A stretch of DNA of 25,155 bases from Candidatus Woesearchaeota archaeon (GTDB lineage Archaea > Nanobdellota > Nanobdellia > SCGC-AAA011-G17 > GW2011-AR17). The stretch lies in assembly GCA_003694495.1 (NCBI GenBank), contig RFJO01000072.1, forward strand, positions 1 through 25,155. The letters run 5' to 3'. Numbering within the stretch: the stretch's first letter is position 1; each line of letters starts with the position of its first letter. The notes under the pieces were generated by a model that was given only the letters and a program-made list of their open reading frames with translations, was not told the DNA's origin and ran no database searches. Positions 7,526 through 14,486 of this stretch are shown here, one piece after another. Made by a program: the position numbers and the translations under genes.

Positions 7526-8945
7526 TTTTTATTATTTCATTAACAATTTTAACAATCATATTAAAATCTTTTGAATTGGGAGTATACTTTGCAAACGTAA
7601 CCAGCGCACACAAATCAAAACAATGTTTAACTTTTTTATACTTGATTTTATGCTTTTTTAGATACCTCAATATTTCATTATTAGTTATCTCTTTCTTTAG
7701 CCCGTGTTCATAGCTAAGGTAAAACCTTAACGCTTGTGCAGCCTTTGAGTAAGCATCTTTATACTTCTCATCATCAAACAACCTTTTAGCCGTGCCAAGC
7801 ATTTCCAGGGCAACCTTCTTATGGTCAACCTTCTTTTCACGCACAACTTTTGTTTCTTCTGTCTTAACTGGTTTTTTATAGAACTTTTTGTAAAATAGAT
7901 ATATAAATGGTATAAGAAGCAACAAAAGATAAATGAGGTGGTTTTTATTTTCCTTATTTTGTTGAATCATAGGATTTTTTATTGTATTATTAACCACATC
8001 TGCCGTTATGGTAGCAGTTTGATTTTTATCGTTCATATAATTAATCCTTAGCTTAGTCTTATTATTTTCATACGTCAGGCTTGCATTTTTCTGTTTAAAG
8101 CCGTTTAACTGTTTTTCAAACTTTTGCAGTTCGTCATTGTTAAACAACCCGCTCATGTTATTCATCACAGTTTGCATTGAGGTTAAGCTTCCGTTTTGCA
8201 TATTACCTCTCATCAATGCTTGCTCACCGTTTTTGTCTTGATACTTAATTTCAAAACTGCCAGTGTTAGCAGACTCAGGGTTGAATTTAGCGTCCGTAAT
8301 GTTATATCCCTTCTTTTGCAACATTTGGTTGGCATCTTTAACTTTTTTGTTGGCAGCAACATTTTTCTTAAACTCGTTTTCTTTTTTCTGCTGTTCCTGC
8401 ATTTGTTTTTGCATTTGCTGTTTTAGTGCAGAACTATCTTGTGCAACTTGATTATTTTGCAGTTTCTGTGAAGTTGTCGGCTGTTTTGGCTGTTGCGGAC
8501 GTTGAACTTGTTTTGACGTAGACTTAACCTGTTGTTGGTTAGCGTTTTTGTTATTATTATTCTGCACGAAAAAGATTTTTATGCCGTCCAGGCTAACTTC
8601 TTTATCATCATACTTAAAACTCATTGACACATCTAGCTCTGTAGGTTTGTCAGACGCGCCAAAATTAAAAGTTAAGTTAGTTTTTCCGGGCATTACTGAA
8701 AACGTTTTTGCATTAGTGTTAGTACTTGAATAATGAAACCCCTGCTGGTTGATAGTTTGCATTATCGTATAACTCAACAACCCGTCCATTTTAAACTTAT
8801 ACCCGCTATCAGAATGCACTGTCACAACTGCTTCCTGGCCAAGGTTAAAGTAATACTCATTACTATCCAACGTAAACGTTATACCTTTTGCTTCAACAAC
8901 ACCTGCAAGCATTATAATTAATACGAAAAATATTGCTTTTTTCAT
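7515..8945 (-). CDS. BatD-like secreted/membrane protein of the MoxR operon
   Basis: The protein has 476 residues and starts with a signal peptide (MKKAIFFVLIIMLAGVVEA, cleavage near A19). It continues with a beta-rich domain (about 20-130) and a Gln/Asn/Lys-rich low-complexity linker (about 130-200). Next is a region with two similar beta segments, FEIKYQDKNGEQ... and LRINYMNDKNQT..., which look like PepSY-type repeats. A single membrane helix follows (about 336-352, LIYLLLLLIPFIYLFY), then a cytoplasmic helical domain (375-476) of the kind found at the C-terminus of Bat/MoxR partner proteins. Position fixes the role: its ATG overlaps the BatA-like stop as ATGA. It probably forms a membrane complex with the vWA protein. 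Family membership rests mostly on architecture and context; sequence identity to bacterial BatD looks low. Confidence 0.68.
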   Translation of the reverse strand: MKKAIFFVLIIMLAGVVEAKGITFTLDSNEYYFNLGQEAVVTVHSDSGYKFKMDGLLSYTIMQTINQQGFHYSSTNTNAKTFSVMPGKTNLTFNFGASDKPTELDVSMSFKYDDKEVSLDGIKIFFVQNNNNKNANQQQVKSTSKQVQRPQQPKQPTTSQKLQNNQVAQDSSALKQQMQKQMQEQQKKENEFKKNVAANKKVKDANQMLQKKGYNITDAKFNPESANTGSFEIKYQDKNGEQALMRGNMQNGSLTSMQTVMNNMSGLFNNDELQKFEKQLNGFKQKNASLTYENNKTKLRINYMNDKNQTATITADVVNNTIKNPMIQQNKENKNHLIYLLLLLIPFIYLFYKKFYKKPVKTEETKVVREKKVDHKKVALEMLGTAKRLFDDEKYKDAYSKAAQALRFYLSYEHGLKKEITNNEILRYLKKHKIKYKKVKHCFDLCALVTFAKYTPNSKDFNMIVKIVNEIIKNGN

Positions 8946-9886
8946 TGCAAAATCTGTTTACCTCCGTACCTTAGATAAAGATAAACACAAAACAACACCA
9001 AAGCTATAGCGAACATCCAGTCTTTGATACTGGTTTCTTCCTTCTCCCTTTTGATATCCTTAGAAATCGTCCTGTATATTTCTTCTAAGGTATTCTCATC
9101 CACAGACTTGAAATATCTAGCACCGGTTTCTGAAGCTATAGCTTTCAATGTTGCCTCGTCAAGCTCGGCATACTGCGGGTTCCCAAACCAGTCATAGCCA
9201 AGCACAGTTTTCCCTTCAGAGCCTAAACCGATTGTATAAACCTGGATCTTGTTTGATTTAGCATACTGCACTGCTTCACTAGGCGATATCACGCCTGCAT
9301 TACTAACACCGTCAGATAACAGCACTATAATTTTCTTTTTGTTTGGTATAGAAGTTGCCATATCTATGCCTAAAGCCAACCCATCACCTAGTGCAGTCCT
9401 CCCATCTCTGGGCTTTATGCTCATAAGCTTATCATAAACCTTATCTTTATAGGGGCTAAGGTAAGCTGCTGTTGTCGCACCGCTTTCAAATATGACAACC
9501 CCCACATCATCTTTTTCATGCAACGACTTAACCAGGATTCCGGCCGCACTTTTTGCAGCTTCCAACCTTGACGGCTTATAATCTGTTGCCTGCATACTTC
9601 CAGACACATCCAACACGAGCACAACATTTACGCCTTCCTTTGTTTGTTTTAACGGTATATGCGGGTCAGCAAACCCCAAAATCATGAACGCCAGTATCGC
9701 AAGTGAAAGGTAAAACAAGATTTTTGGTTTTTTTGTTTGTTTGCTTTTCACAGATTTAATGAAGGCCACGTTGCTAAACTTCAGTGCAGCCTTTTTCTTT
9801 TTCTCTATAATCTTATAGTACAAATAAACTAATAGAGGTATTGCTAACAGGAACACCAACACCCATGCATTGTTAAACCCAACCAT
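8942..9886 (-). CDS. batA: BatA-like membrane protein with a von Willebrand factor A domain
   Basis: The protein has 314 residues. Membrane helices lie near the N-terminus (8-24 and about 56-72). A vWA domain follows with a complete MIDAS metal site: LDVSGSM (92-98, DxSxS), T164 in GRTALGDG, and D192 in LLSDG. A last helix near 287-304 (WMFAIALVLFCVYLYLRY) ends the protein. This is the BatA layout, with the vWA domain outside the cell. vWA proteins work with MoxR AAA+ ATPases in assembly or activation of partner proteins. The gene directly abuts DUF58 (its ATG follows the stop with no gap; a GGGGGAG site lies upstream) and overlaps the BatD-like gene by four bases. Confidence 0.9.
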   Translation of the reverse strand: MVGFNNAWVLVFLLAIPLLVYLYYKIIEKKKKAALKFSNVAFIKSVKSKQTKKPKILFYLSLAILAFMILGFADPHIPLKQTKEGVNVVLVLDVSGSMQATDYKPSRLEAAKSAAGILVKSLHEKDDVGVVIFESGATTAAYLSPYKDKVYDKLMSIKPRDGRTALGDGLALGIDMATSIPNKKKIIVLLSDGVSNAGVISPSEAVQYAKSNKIQVYTIGLGSEGKTVLGYDWFGNPQYAELDEATLKAIASETGARYFKSVDENTLEEIYRTISKDIKREKEETSIKDWMFAIALVLFCVYLYLRYGGKQILQ

Positions 9887-10750
9887 TTATTTTCTCCCCC
9901 TCATTTTAAAAAACTTCTTTAATGTTACACCATAATCCTCATGCGTCATAACTTTTATACAATCAATTTTATTTTTTTTAAATGTTCTATCAAACTCCTT
10001 TTCCTGTTCATTCACGAAGTCCATATAACTCTGCCTAAACTCTTCATCAGACGTGTCAACCAGCACTTGTTCACCGGTTTCCTCATCCTCAAGCTGTATC
10101 AAGCCTACATCAGGCAACTCAGTTTCCCTTACATCATTTACTTTTATTGCAACCACATCGTGCCGTTTTTTCAAAAACGCAACATACTTAACATAACCCT
10201 CATCAAAAAAGTCCGATACAATAAAAACAAAACTTCTTCTTTTCAGAATTTTAGATATATGCGAAAATGATGTTGCCAAGTTTGTTGTTTTATGCATGGG
10301 CTGATACTCCAGCATATGTTTAATCATTTTAAGCGCATGCTTTTTCCCTTTCCTTGCCGGAACAAAAAGCTCAACATCTTCTGTAAACAAAATCAGCCCC
10401 ACATTATCATTATTTTTCACTGCTGAAAACATCAATGACGCAACAATCTCGATAGCCTTTTTCTTTTTTTCCACGACATTACCAAAATTGTTTGACGCTG
10501 AACAGTCTATAGCAAAATACACTCTCAGGTCTCTCTCTTCTATAAACTCTTTTATGTAAGGTTTATTATACCTTGCAGTCACATTCCAGTCTATCGCCCT
10601 GACATCATCATTGGGCTTATACTCCCGTATCTCTGAAAATTCTATGCCTTGCCCTTTAAACAAAGAATAATAGTTTCCTGCAACTATACTGTCAACTAAC
10701 TTTTTCGTAACAATATCTACTTTTTTTATTTGCTTAACGACATCTTTCAT
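9887..10750 (-). CDS. DUF58-family protein of the MoxR operon
   Basis: The 287-residue protein has the DUF58 signature at 42-73 (REYKPNDDVRAIDWNVTAR, then YIKEFIEERD). A vWA-like fold follows, with DCSAS (82-86) keeping the DxSxS metal-site pattern. I see no membrane segment, so it is cytoplasmic. DUF58 genes almost always sit next to moxR and vWA genes and are thought to be MoxR partners or clients; the exact activity is not established. It follows moxR with one base between stop and ATG and runs directly into the BatA-like gene, so the three proteins are very likely made together. The length is slightly short for the family, which often has N-terminal membrane helices. Confidence 0.92.
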   Translation of the reverse strand: MKDVVKQIKKVDIVTKKLVDSIVAGNYYSLFKGQGIEFSEIREYKPNDDVRAIDWNVTARYNKPYIKEFIEERDLRVYFAIDCSASNNFGNVVEKKKKAIEIVASLMFSAVKNNDNVGLILFTEDVELFVPARKGKKHALKMIKHMLEYQPMHKTTNLATSFSHISKILKRRSFVFIVSDFFDEGYVKYVAFLKKRHDVVAIKVNDVRETELPDVGLIQLEDEETGEQVLVDTSDEEFRQSYMDFVNEQEKEFDRTFKKNKIDCIKVMTHEDYGVTLKKFFKMRGRK

Positions 10751-10751
10751 T

Positions 10752-11738
10752 TTAAGGCACTTTTACCTTTTCAAGAATTTCTTTCACCACATCTTCCGGC
10801 TGCACATTTTCCGCTTCGGCTTCATAAGTCATCAACACCCTGTGCCTTAACACATCATGCACGACTTCATGCACATCTTCTGGCACAACATATCCTCTAC
10901 CATTAATCATAGCATTAGCCTTGGCACCCAAAATCAACCACAACGACGCCCTGGGTGAAGCACCGTACTCAATATAATTACCTAAGTTTATACCATACTT
11001 TTCTGGATTCCTTGTAGCATCTACTATTTCCGCCACATAATCTTTTATTTTATCATCTGCATAAATCTTATGATTAAATTTTTGCATTTCTATAAGGTTT
11101 TTAACTGACAAAATTTTTTGTGCAACAGCTTTTTGCCCTTCAGTAAACCTTGTTATTATGTCCACTTCCTCATCCTTAGAAGGATAACTTACTTTTAGTT
11201 TCATCATAAACCTGTCAAGCTGCGCTTCAGGCAATTTATACGTTCCTTCATTTTCTACTGGGTTTTGTGTTGCAAGCACCATGAACGGTTCTTCAATCTT
11301 GAAAGTGTTACCCTGTATGCTAACTTGCTTTTCCTGCATAGCTTCAAGCAACGCCGACTGCACTTTCGGCGGCGCCCTGTTGATTTCGTCAGCCAGTATA
11401 AAGTTTGAGAATATTGGCCCTTTAACCGTATTAAACTTAAGATTATTATGATCATATATCTTTGTACCAATAATGTCTGCCGGCAACAAGTCCGGCGTAA
11501 ACTGCAACCTTACAAACTTTGAATCCATTGTTTGTGCCAGTGTATGCACCATCAGTGTTTTAGCCAGCCCCGGCACACCTTCCACGAGCACATGCCCGTT
11601 CGCGATCAACGCAATTATAATTTTTTCCACAGCATCATTTTGCCCGACAATCACTTTACTTATTTCAGTTCTAACTTTTTCAATCATTTCAGCATACTCT
11701 TGCGCTTTTGTTGTCAACTTTTTTATTTCTTCATTCAT
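10752..11738 (-). CDS. moxR: MoxR-family AAA+ ATPase
   Basis: The 328-residue protein has Walker A GVPGLAKT (54-61), Walker B with ILADEINRAPP (114-124), sensor 1 in VLATQNPVE (about 154-162) and the MoxR sensor 2 region (GASPRASLWLILGAKA). The C-terminal lid includes VHDVLRHRVLMTYEAE. MoxR ATPases are chaperone-like motors that act with vWA proteins to activate or assemble others. The ATG at 11738 has a good AGGAGG site six bases upstream that overlaps the stop of the winged-helix gene, so the start is firm. It is followed by DUF58, BatA-like and BatD-like genes in the standard order. Confidence 0.96.
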   Translation of the reverse strand: MNEEIKKLTTKAQEYAEMIEKVRTEISKVIVGQNDAVEKIIIALIANGHVLVEGVPGLAKTLMVHTLAQTMDSKFVRLQFTPDLLPADIIGTKIYDHNNLKFNTVKGPIFSNFILADEINRAPPKVQSALLEAMQEKQVSIQGNTFKIEEPFMVLATQNPVENEGTYKLPEAQLDRFMMKLKVSYPSKDEEVDIITRFTEGQKAVAQKILSVKNLIEMQKFNHKIYADDKIKDYVAEIVDATRNPEKYGINLGNYIEYGASPRASLWLILGAKANAMINGRGYVVPEDVHEVVHDVLRHRVLMTYEAEAENVQPEDVVKEILEKVKVP

Positions 11739-11747
11739 TTTATCCTC

Positions 11748-12020
11748 CTACAATCCAAAGGTTCTTTCGAACTCTTTCATTTTCCTCAAAACTTCAATAA
11801 ACTTCAATCCTTCATCTGTTATTACAAGATATTTATAATCCTTAACCTTAGTTTCTTTTACAAAATTTTTTTGTATCAAATCTTCTAAATAACCTTTCAT
11901 CTGTTTATGAGCAAGGTTTGCTTTATACATTAGATGAGTCGGCTTAATCCTGCCTCCTTTGTTTTGTATTATTGTAAGCATATCCAGTATGATATCACTT
12001 CTTTCTCTTTTTCTTGCCAT
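11748..12020 (-). CDS. Winged-helix DNA-binding protein (HTH_45-like)
   Basis: This 90-residue basic protein resembles archaeal winged-helix domains of the PF14947 type. It has SDIILDMLTIIQNKGGRIKP, then the recognition part THLMYKANLAHKQMKGYLEDLIQKNF, a wing (VKETKVKDYKYLVIT) and a C-terminal helix (DEGLKFIEVLRKMKEFERTF) that probably makes a dimer. It likely binds DNA as a transcription regulator. It begins 26 bases inside the end of the 7TM gene and ends nine bases before moxR, so it is cotranscribed with both. The likely target is its own operon, though no operator can be proved from sequence. It has no visible SD, which fits translation coupled to the preceding gene. Confidence 0.82.
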   Translation of the reverse strand: MARKRERSDIILDMLTIIQNKGGRIKPTHLMYKANLAHKQMKGYLEDLIQKNFVKETKVKDYKYLVITDEGLKFIEVLRKMKEFERTFGL

Positions 12021-12693
12021 AGTTCTGTACCATTATTAAAGTAATTATTAACATAATATAAGCAACAAGCTGCACCATTTGTGCAACCACATAAAATATT
12101 GGCTGATAAAACACGAAGACGAAAATTATCTGGGTTAATGTTATAAGTGCAAAGCTTGCAAAAAGCAACAAGTTTGATACAACTTTCCTGTTTTGATAAT
12201 TTTGAAAATAGTGGTAAGCCAACATTGCCAGTAATGCAAACGAAGTCAAGTGAAAAACATAGTAAGCATAATCGCTAAAGTAAGCAATTGTTATCAACAG
12301 ATAAAGTATCAATATTTTAACATAATTATTTTGCTTGATATACCTTGTAAACAACACATACAACCCCAACAGCATCAAAACTCTATACATCAAGAAGCCA
12401 GTATAGAACAACAGGTCTGATTTTTTCAGCACTTTATAGGTAAACAACACTGGCCCGATTTGTTTCACATGCCAAACATTATAGTATATGGTAAAGTTAG
12501 TAGCTATCTTAAAAATGAAAGATAACGCCATCAACAAGAAAGCCATCCCAAACCAAAGATAGTTTTTATTTTTATTTATTTTATAATACTTGATTGCGAA
12601 CACAAATATTGTAAACAACGCCGCCACTGTAACTAGGTCGATTATTACATCTTTCCCAAAAAACCACCTCGGGCTAAAAACTAGTTGATACAT
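11995..12693 (-). CDS. Seven-helix membrane protein of unknown function
   Basis: This 232-residue protein is almost all membrane helix. Segments lie near VIIDLVTVAALFTIFVFAI, YLWFGMAFLLMALSFIF, LFYTGFLMYRVLMLLGLYVLF, ILILYLLITIAYFSDYAYYV, FALLAMLAYHYF, LLLFASFALITLTQIIFVFV and MVQLVAYIMLIITLIM, giving seven. Short loops are Asn/Lys/Tyr-rich and the tail is basic (NYGKKKRKK), placing the C-terminus inside. I know no named family for it. I start at the ATG at 12693 because a TATA box lies about 29 bases upstream; a TTG start at 12708 would fall between them. The winged-helix gene overlaps its last 26 bases, so a membrane sensor feeding a DNA-binding partner is a fair inference but no more. Confidence 0.72.
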   Translation of the reverse strand: MYQLVFSPRWFFGKDVIIDLVTVAALFTIFVFAIKYYKINKNKNYLWFGMAFLLMALSFIFKIATNFTIYYNVWHVKQIGPVLFTYKVLKKSDLLFYTGFLMYRVLMLLGLYVLFTRYIKQNNYVKILILYLLITIAYFSDYAYYVFHLTSFALLAMLAYHYFQNYQNRKVVSNLLLFASFALITLTQIIFVFVFYQPIFYVVAQMVQLVAYIMLIITLIMVQNYGKKKRKK

Positions 12694-12713
12694 ACAATTA
12701 AATCTCAAATTGT

Positions 12714-12728
12714 CTTTTAAAAAACTTA
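12714..12728 (-). promoter_or_regulatory. TATA box for the 7TM - MoxR/Bat operon
   Basis: On the minus strand AAGTTTTTTAAAAGA lies centred about 29 bases before the ATG at 12693. No SD separates them, so the message is probably leaderless. It is the only convincing promoter seen for the whole eight-gene block. Confidence 0.45.
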
Positions 12729-12760
12729 TGGAATTTTTTACTATAACTTTTTTTCATATG

Positions 12761-12775
12761 GAATTTATAATAAAT
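12761..12775 (+). promoter_or_regulatory. TATA box for the small ORF - metzincin pair
   Basis: GAATTTATAATAAAT lies about 40 bases before the ATG at 12807. Transcription would begin near 12794, just before or at the start of the SD site, giving a very short leader. It is divergent from the promoter at 12714-12728. Confidence 0.45.
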
Positions 12776-12806
12776 TTGTTATAAGTATAAGTAAGGAGGT
12801 GATATC

Positions 12807-12932
12807 ATGTACATCGAGTGGGAAACCCTTTTGATGGATAAAGGAAAAAGAAGTTTGCATTGGTTGTCAAAGAAAAAACTTTTAGGCATAAAAGACAAAT
12901 TATTTAAACTGCACAAAAATTACTATGTTTGA
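12807..12932 (+). CDS. 41-residue basic protein translationally coupled to the metzincin
   Basis: AAGGAGGTGAT (12793-12803) is close to the ideal anti-16S match and lies just before the ATG at 12807. The frame encodes 41 residues starting MYIEWETLLMDKGKRSLHWL and ending HKNYYV, rich in Lys and aromatic residues. Its TGA shares one base with the metzincin ATG (TGATG at 12930-12934), a classic coupling arrangement. The metzincin has no SD of its own, so ribosomes probably reach it by finishing this ORF. The peptide may be a pure leader, or a partner or inhibitor of the protease; nothing in the sequence decides. I do not recognise its family. Confidence 0.6.
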   Translation: MYIEWETLLMDKGKRSLHWLSKKKLLGIKDKLFKLHKNYYV

Positions 12933-13735
12933 TGAGTAATTTAAGAAAAAAACTCTTAAAAGGCGCATTAGCTGTTACGATAGGCACATGTGGTTACTGT
13001 TTGACAGGCAACATCTACAATTTAGCTTCAACAACTGCTTATATTGAAAACACTGGTAAAGGATATTACAACAGAAAAAAAGATAAAAAGTTTTATACTG
13101 AGTTAAAATGTGAAACTAGTTATCTTGAAAAGATTCTCAGCAAAGAACTCAACCCTAGTAATGTTACATACGACATAGACCTTTACGTGTCAGAAGAATT
13201 AAAACGTTTCCATGATGACAAAGACAATGATAAGGACAACGATCAGTGGACAAAATACGTGGCTGATATCTTTTCCTCATTAAATGAATATAACCGTGCA
13301 GGGATAGGCTTTAATTTAAATAGAGTAAAATTTATAAAAGACTACGACGCAGTACTTGTTGCAAACTCCCTTTATCAAAACTTCAGCTTAAACAAACACA
13401 AGATTTCTATATACGTTTTAGCACACAACCGTACATCTGTGTTTTACAGCACTGGGTTAAATGACGCTGCCGGTTTCACTTACCCTGTCACAAACCATGT
13501 ATTTATAGGTTTATCAAAAAACAAACACCGTGACAAGGTTTTAACCTTGCATGAAGTTGGTCACGTATTAGGTCTTGAGCACGAAGAATTCGTATCAACT
13601 TTTAAACGCATGATCCTTGACCCGTTTTGCGTGTTTTACAAAGATAGCTTCATGGTACCTTCGATTGATTTTTGTAATCGTTTAACATTGACTAAAGAAG
13701 AGATTAACGAACTTAAATCTCTTCATGAAGATTAA
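12932..13735 (+). CDS. Secreted metzincin-type zinc protease
   Basis: The 267-residue protein contains HEVGHVLGLEH (207-217), a full HExxHxxGxxH metzincin zinc site. Ten residues on comes M227 in RMILDP, a good candidate for the Met-turn. The N-terminus has basic residues (LRKKLLK) and a hydrophobic stretch (about 11-26) with two cysteines, probably a signal peptide or anchor. A charged Asp/Lys/Asn stretch (about 94-105) lies mid-protein. It is not archaemetzincin by its motif spacing; it looks closer to matrixin-like enzymes. I start at the ATG at 12932, which overlaps the stop of the 41-residue ORF, rather than the TTG one codon earlier. Extracellular protein degradation is the likely role, with cell-surface contact as an alternative. 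Confidence 0.78.
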   Translation: MSNLRKKLLKGALAVTIGTCGYCLTGNIYNLASTTAYIENTGKGYYNRKKDKKFYTELKCETSYLEKILSKELNPSNVTYDIDLYVSEELKRFHDDKDNDKDNDQWTKYVADIFSSLNEYNRAGIGFNLNRVKFIKDYDAVLVANSLYQNFSLNKHKISIYVLAHNRTSVFYSTGLNDAAGFTYPVTNHVFIGLSKNKHRDKVLTLHEVGHVLGLEHEEFVSTFKRMILDPFCVFYKDSFMVPSIDFCNRLTLTKEEINELKSLHED

Positions 13736-13736
13736 T

Positions 13737-13746
13737 TTTATATAGA
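13737..13746 (+). promoter_or_regulatory. TATA box for alaX
   Basis: TTTTATATAG sits directly after the metzincin stop and about 28 bases before the AlaX ATG at 13769. The spacing suggests a leaderless transcript. Confidence 0.5.
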
Positions 13747-13768
13747 TGTTTCGCTTTCCTATAATATC

Positions 13769-14476
13769 ATGACAGAGTTGCTTTACCTGAATGACGCATA
13801 CTTAAAGAATTTCAAGGCAATGGTTAAAGAAGTTAACGGCAGGTTTATCATTCTTGACAAGACTGCATTTTACCCACAGGGCGGCGGCCAACCTTGCGAC
13901 ATCGGCAAGATAACTTCTCAAAATAATGAAACATACAATGTAACATTTGTAAAAAAGATTGGCAACGACATATCTCACGAAGTTGACAGGGAAGGCTTAC
14001 GCGAATCAGAGATCATTGAAGGCGAAATTGATTGGGAAAGAAGGTTCCGTTTGATGCGTTCTCACACCGCAGCTCACATTTTAGCGGCAGTCATCCACAA
14101 AAGAACCGGTGCAAAAATCACAGGCAACCAGTTAGACGTAAGCAAAGTCAGGATAGACTTCAACCTTGAAAACTTTGACAAGGAATCATTATCATCTTAC
14201 ATTGACGAAGCCAACTCAATAATTTCACAAAACCTTGATGTTAATGTTGAAGAACTTCCAAGGGACGAAGCATTCAAGATTCCTGACGTTGTAAAACTGA
14301 AAGACATTCTCCCGCCAGCAGTGGACAAGATCCGCATTGTAAGCATCCCTGGCATAGACCGTCAAGCTTGCGGCGGTTTACATGTTTCTAACACTAGAGA
14401 AATTGGCAAAATAACTTTGGTTAAAGCTGAAAATAAAGGCGCTAACAACAGAAGAGTTTATTTTATATTAGAATAA
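13769..14476 (+). CDS. alaX: Alanyl-tRNA editing protein AlaX (AlaX-M type)
   Basis: The 235-residue protein matches the editing domain of alanyl-tRNA synthetase. Zinc ligands are RSHTAAH (H99, H103) and CGGLH (C201, H205), and YPQGGGQPCDIG (35-46) is the N-terminal beta-domain signature of the longer AlaX-M form. These free-standing enzymes hydrolyse Ser- or Gly-tRNAAla made in error by AlaRS, protecting translation accuracy. Length fits AlaX-M. It has its own TATA box about 28 bases upstream and converges on the thermosome gene ten bases away. Confidence 0.95.
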   Translation: MTELLYLNDAYLKNFKAMVKEVNGRFIILDKTAFYPQGGGQPCDIGKITSQNNETYNVTFVKKIGNDISHEVDREGLRESEIIEGEIDWERRFRLMRSHTAAHILAAVIHKRTGAKITGNQLDVSKVRIDFNLENFDKESLSSYIDEANSIISQNLDVNVEELPRDEAFKIPDVVKLKDILPPAVDKIRIVSIPGIDRQACGGLHVSNTREIGKITLVKAENKGANNRRVYFILE

Positions 14477-14486
14477 AAAAAAGAAA

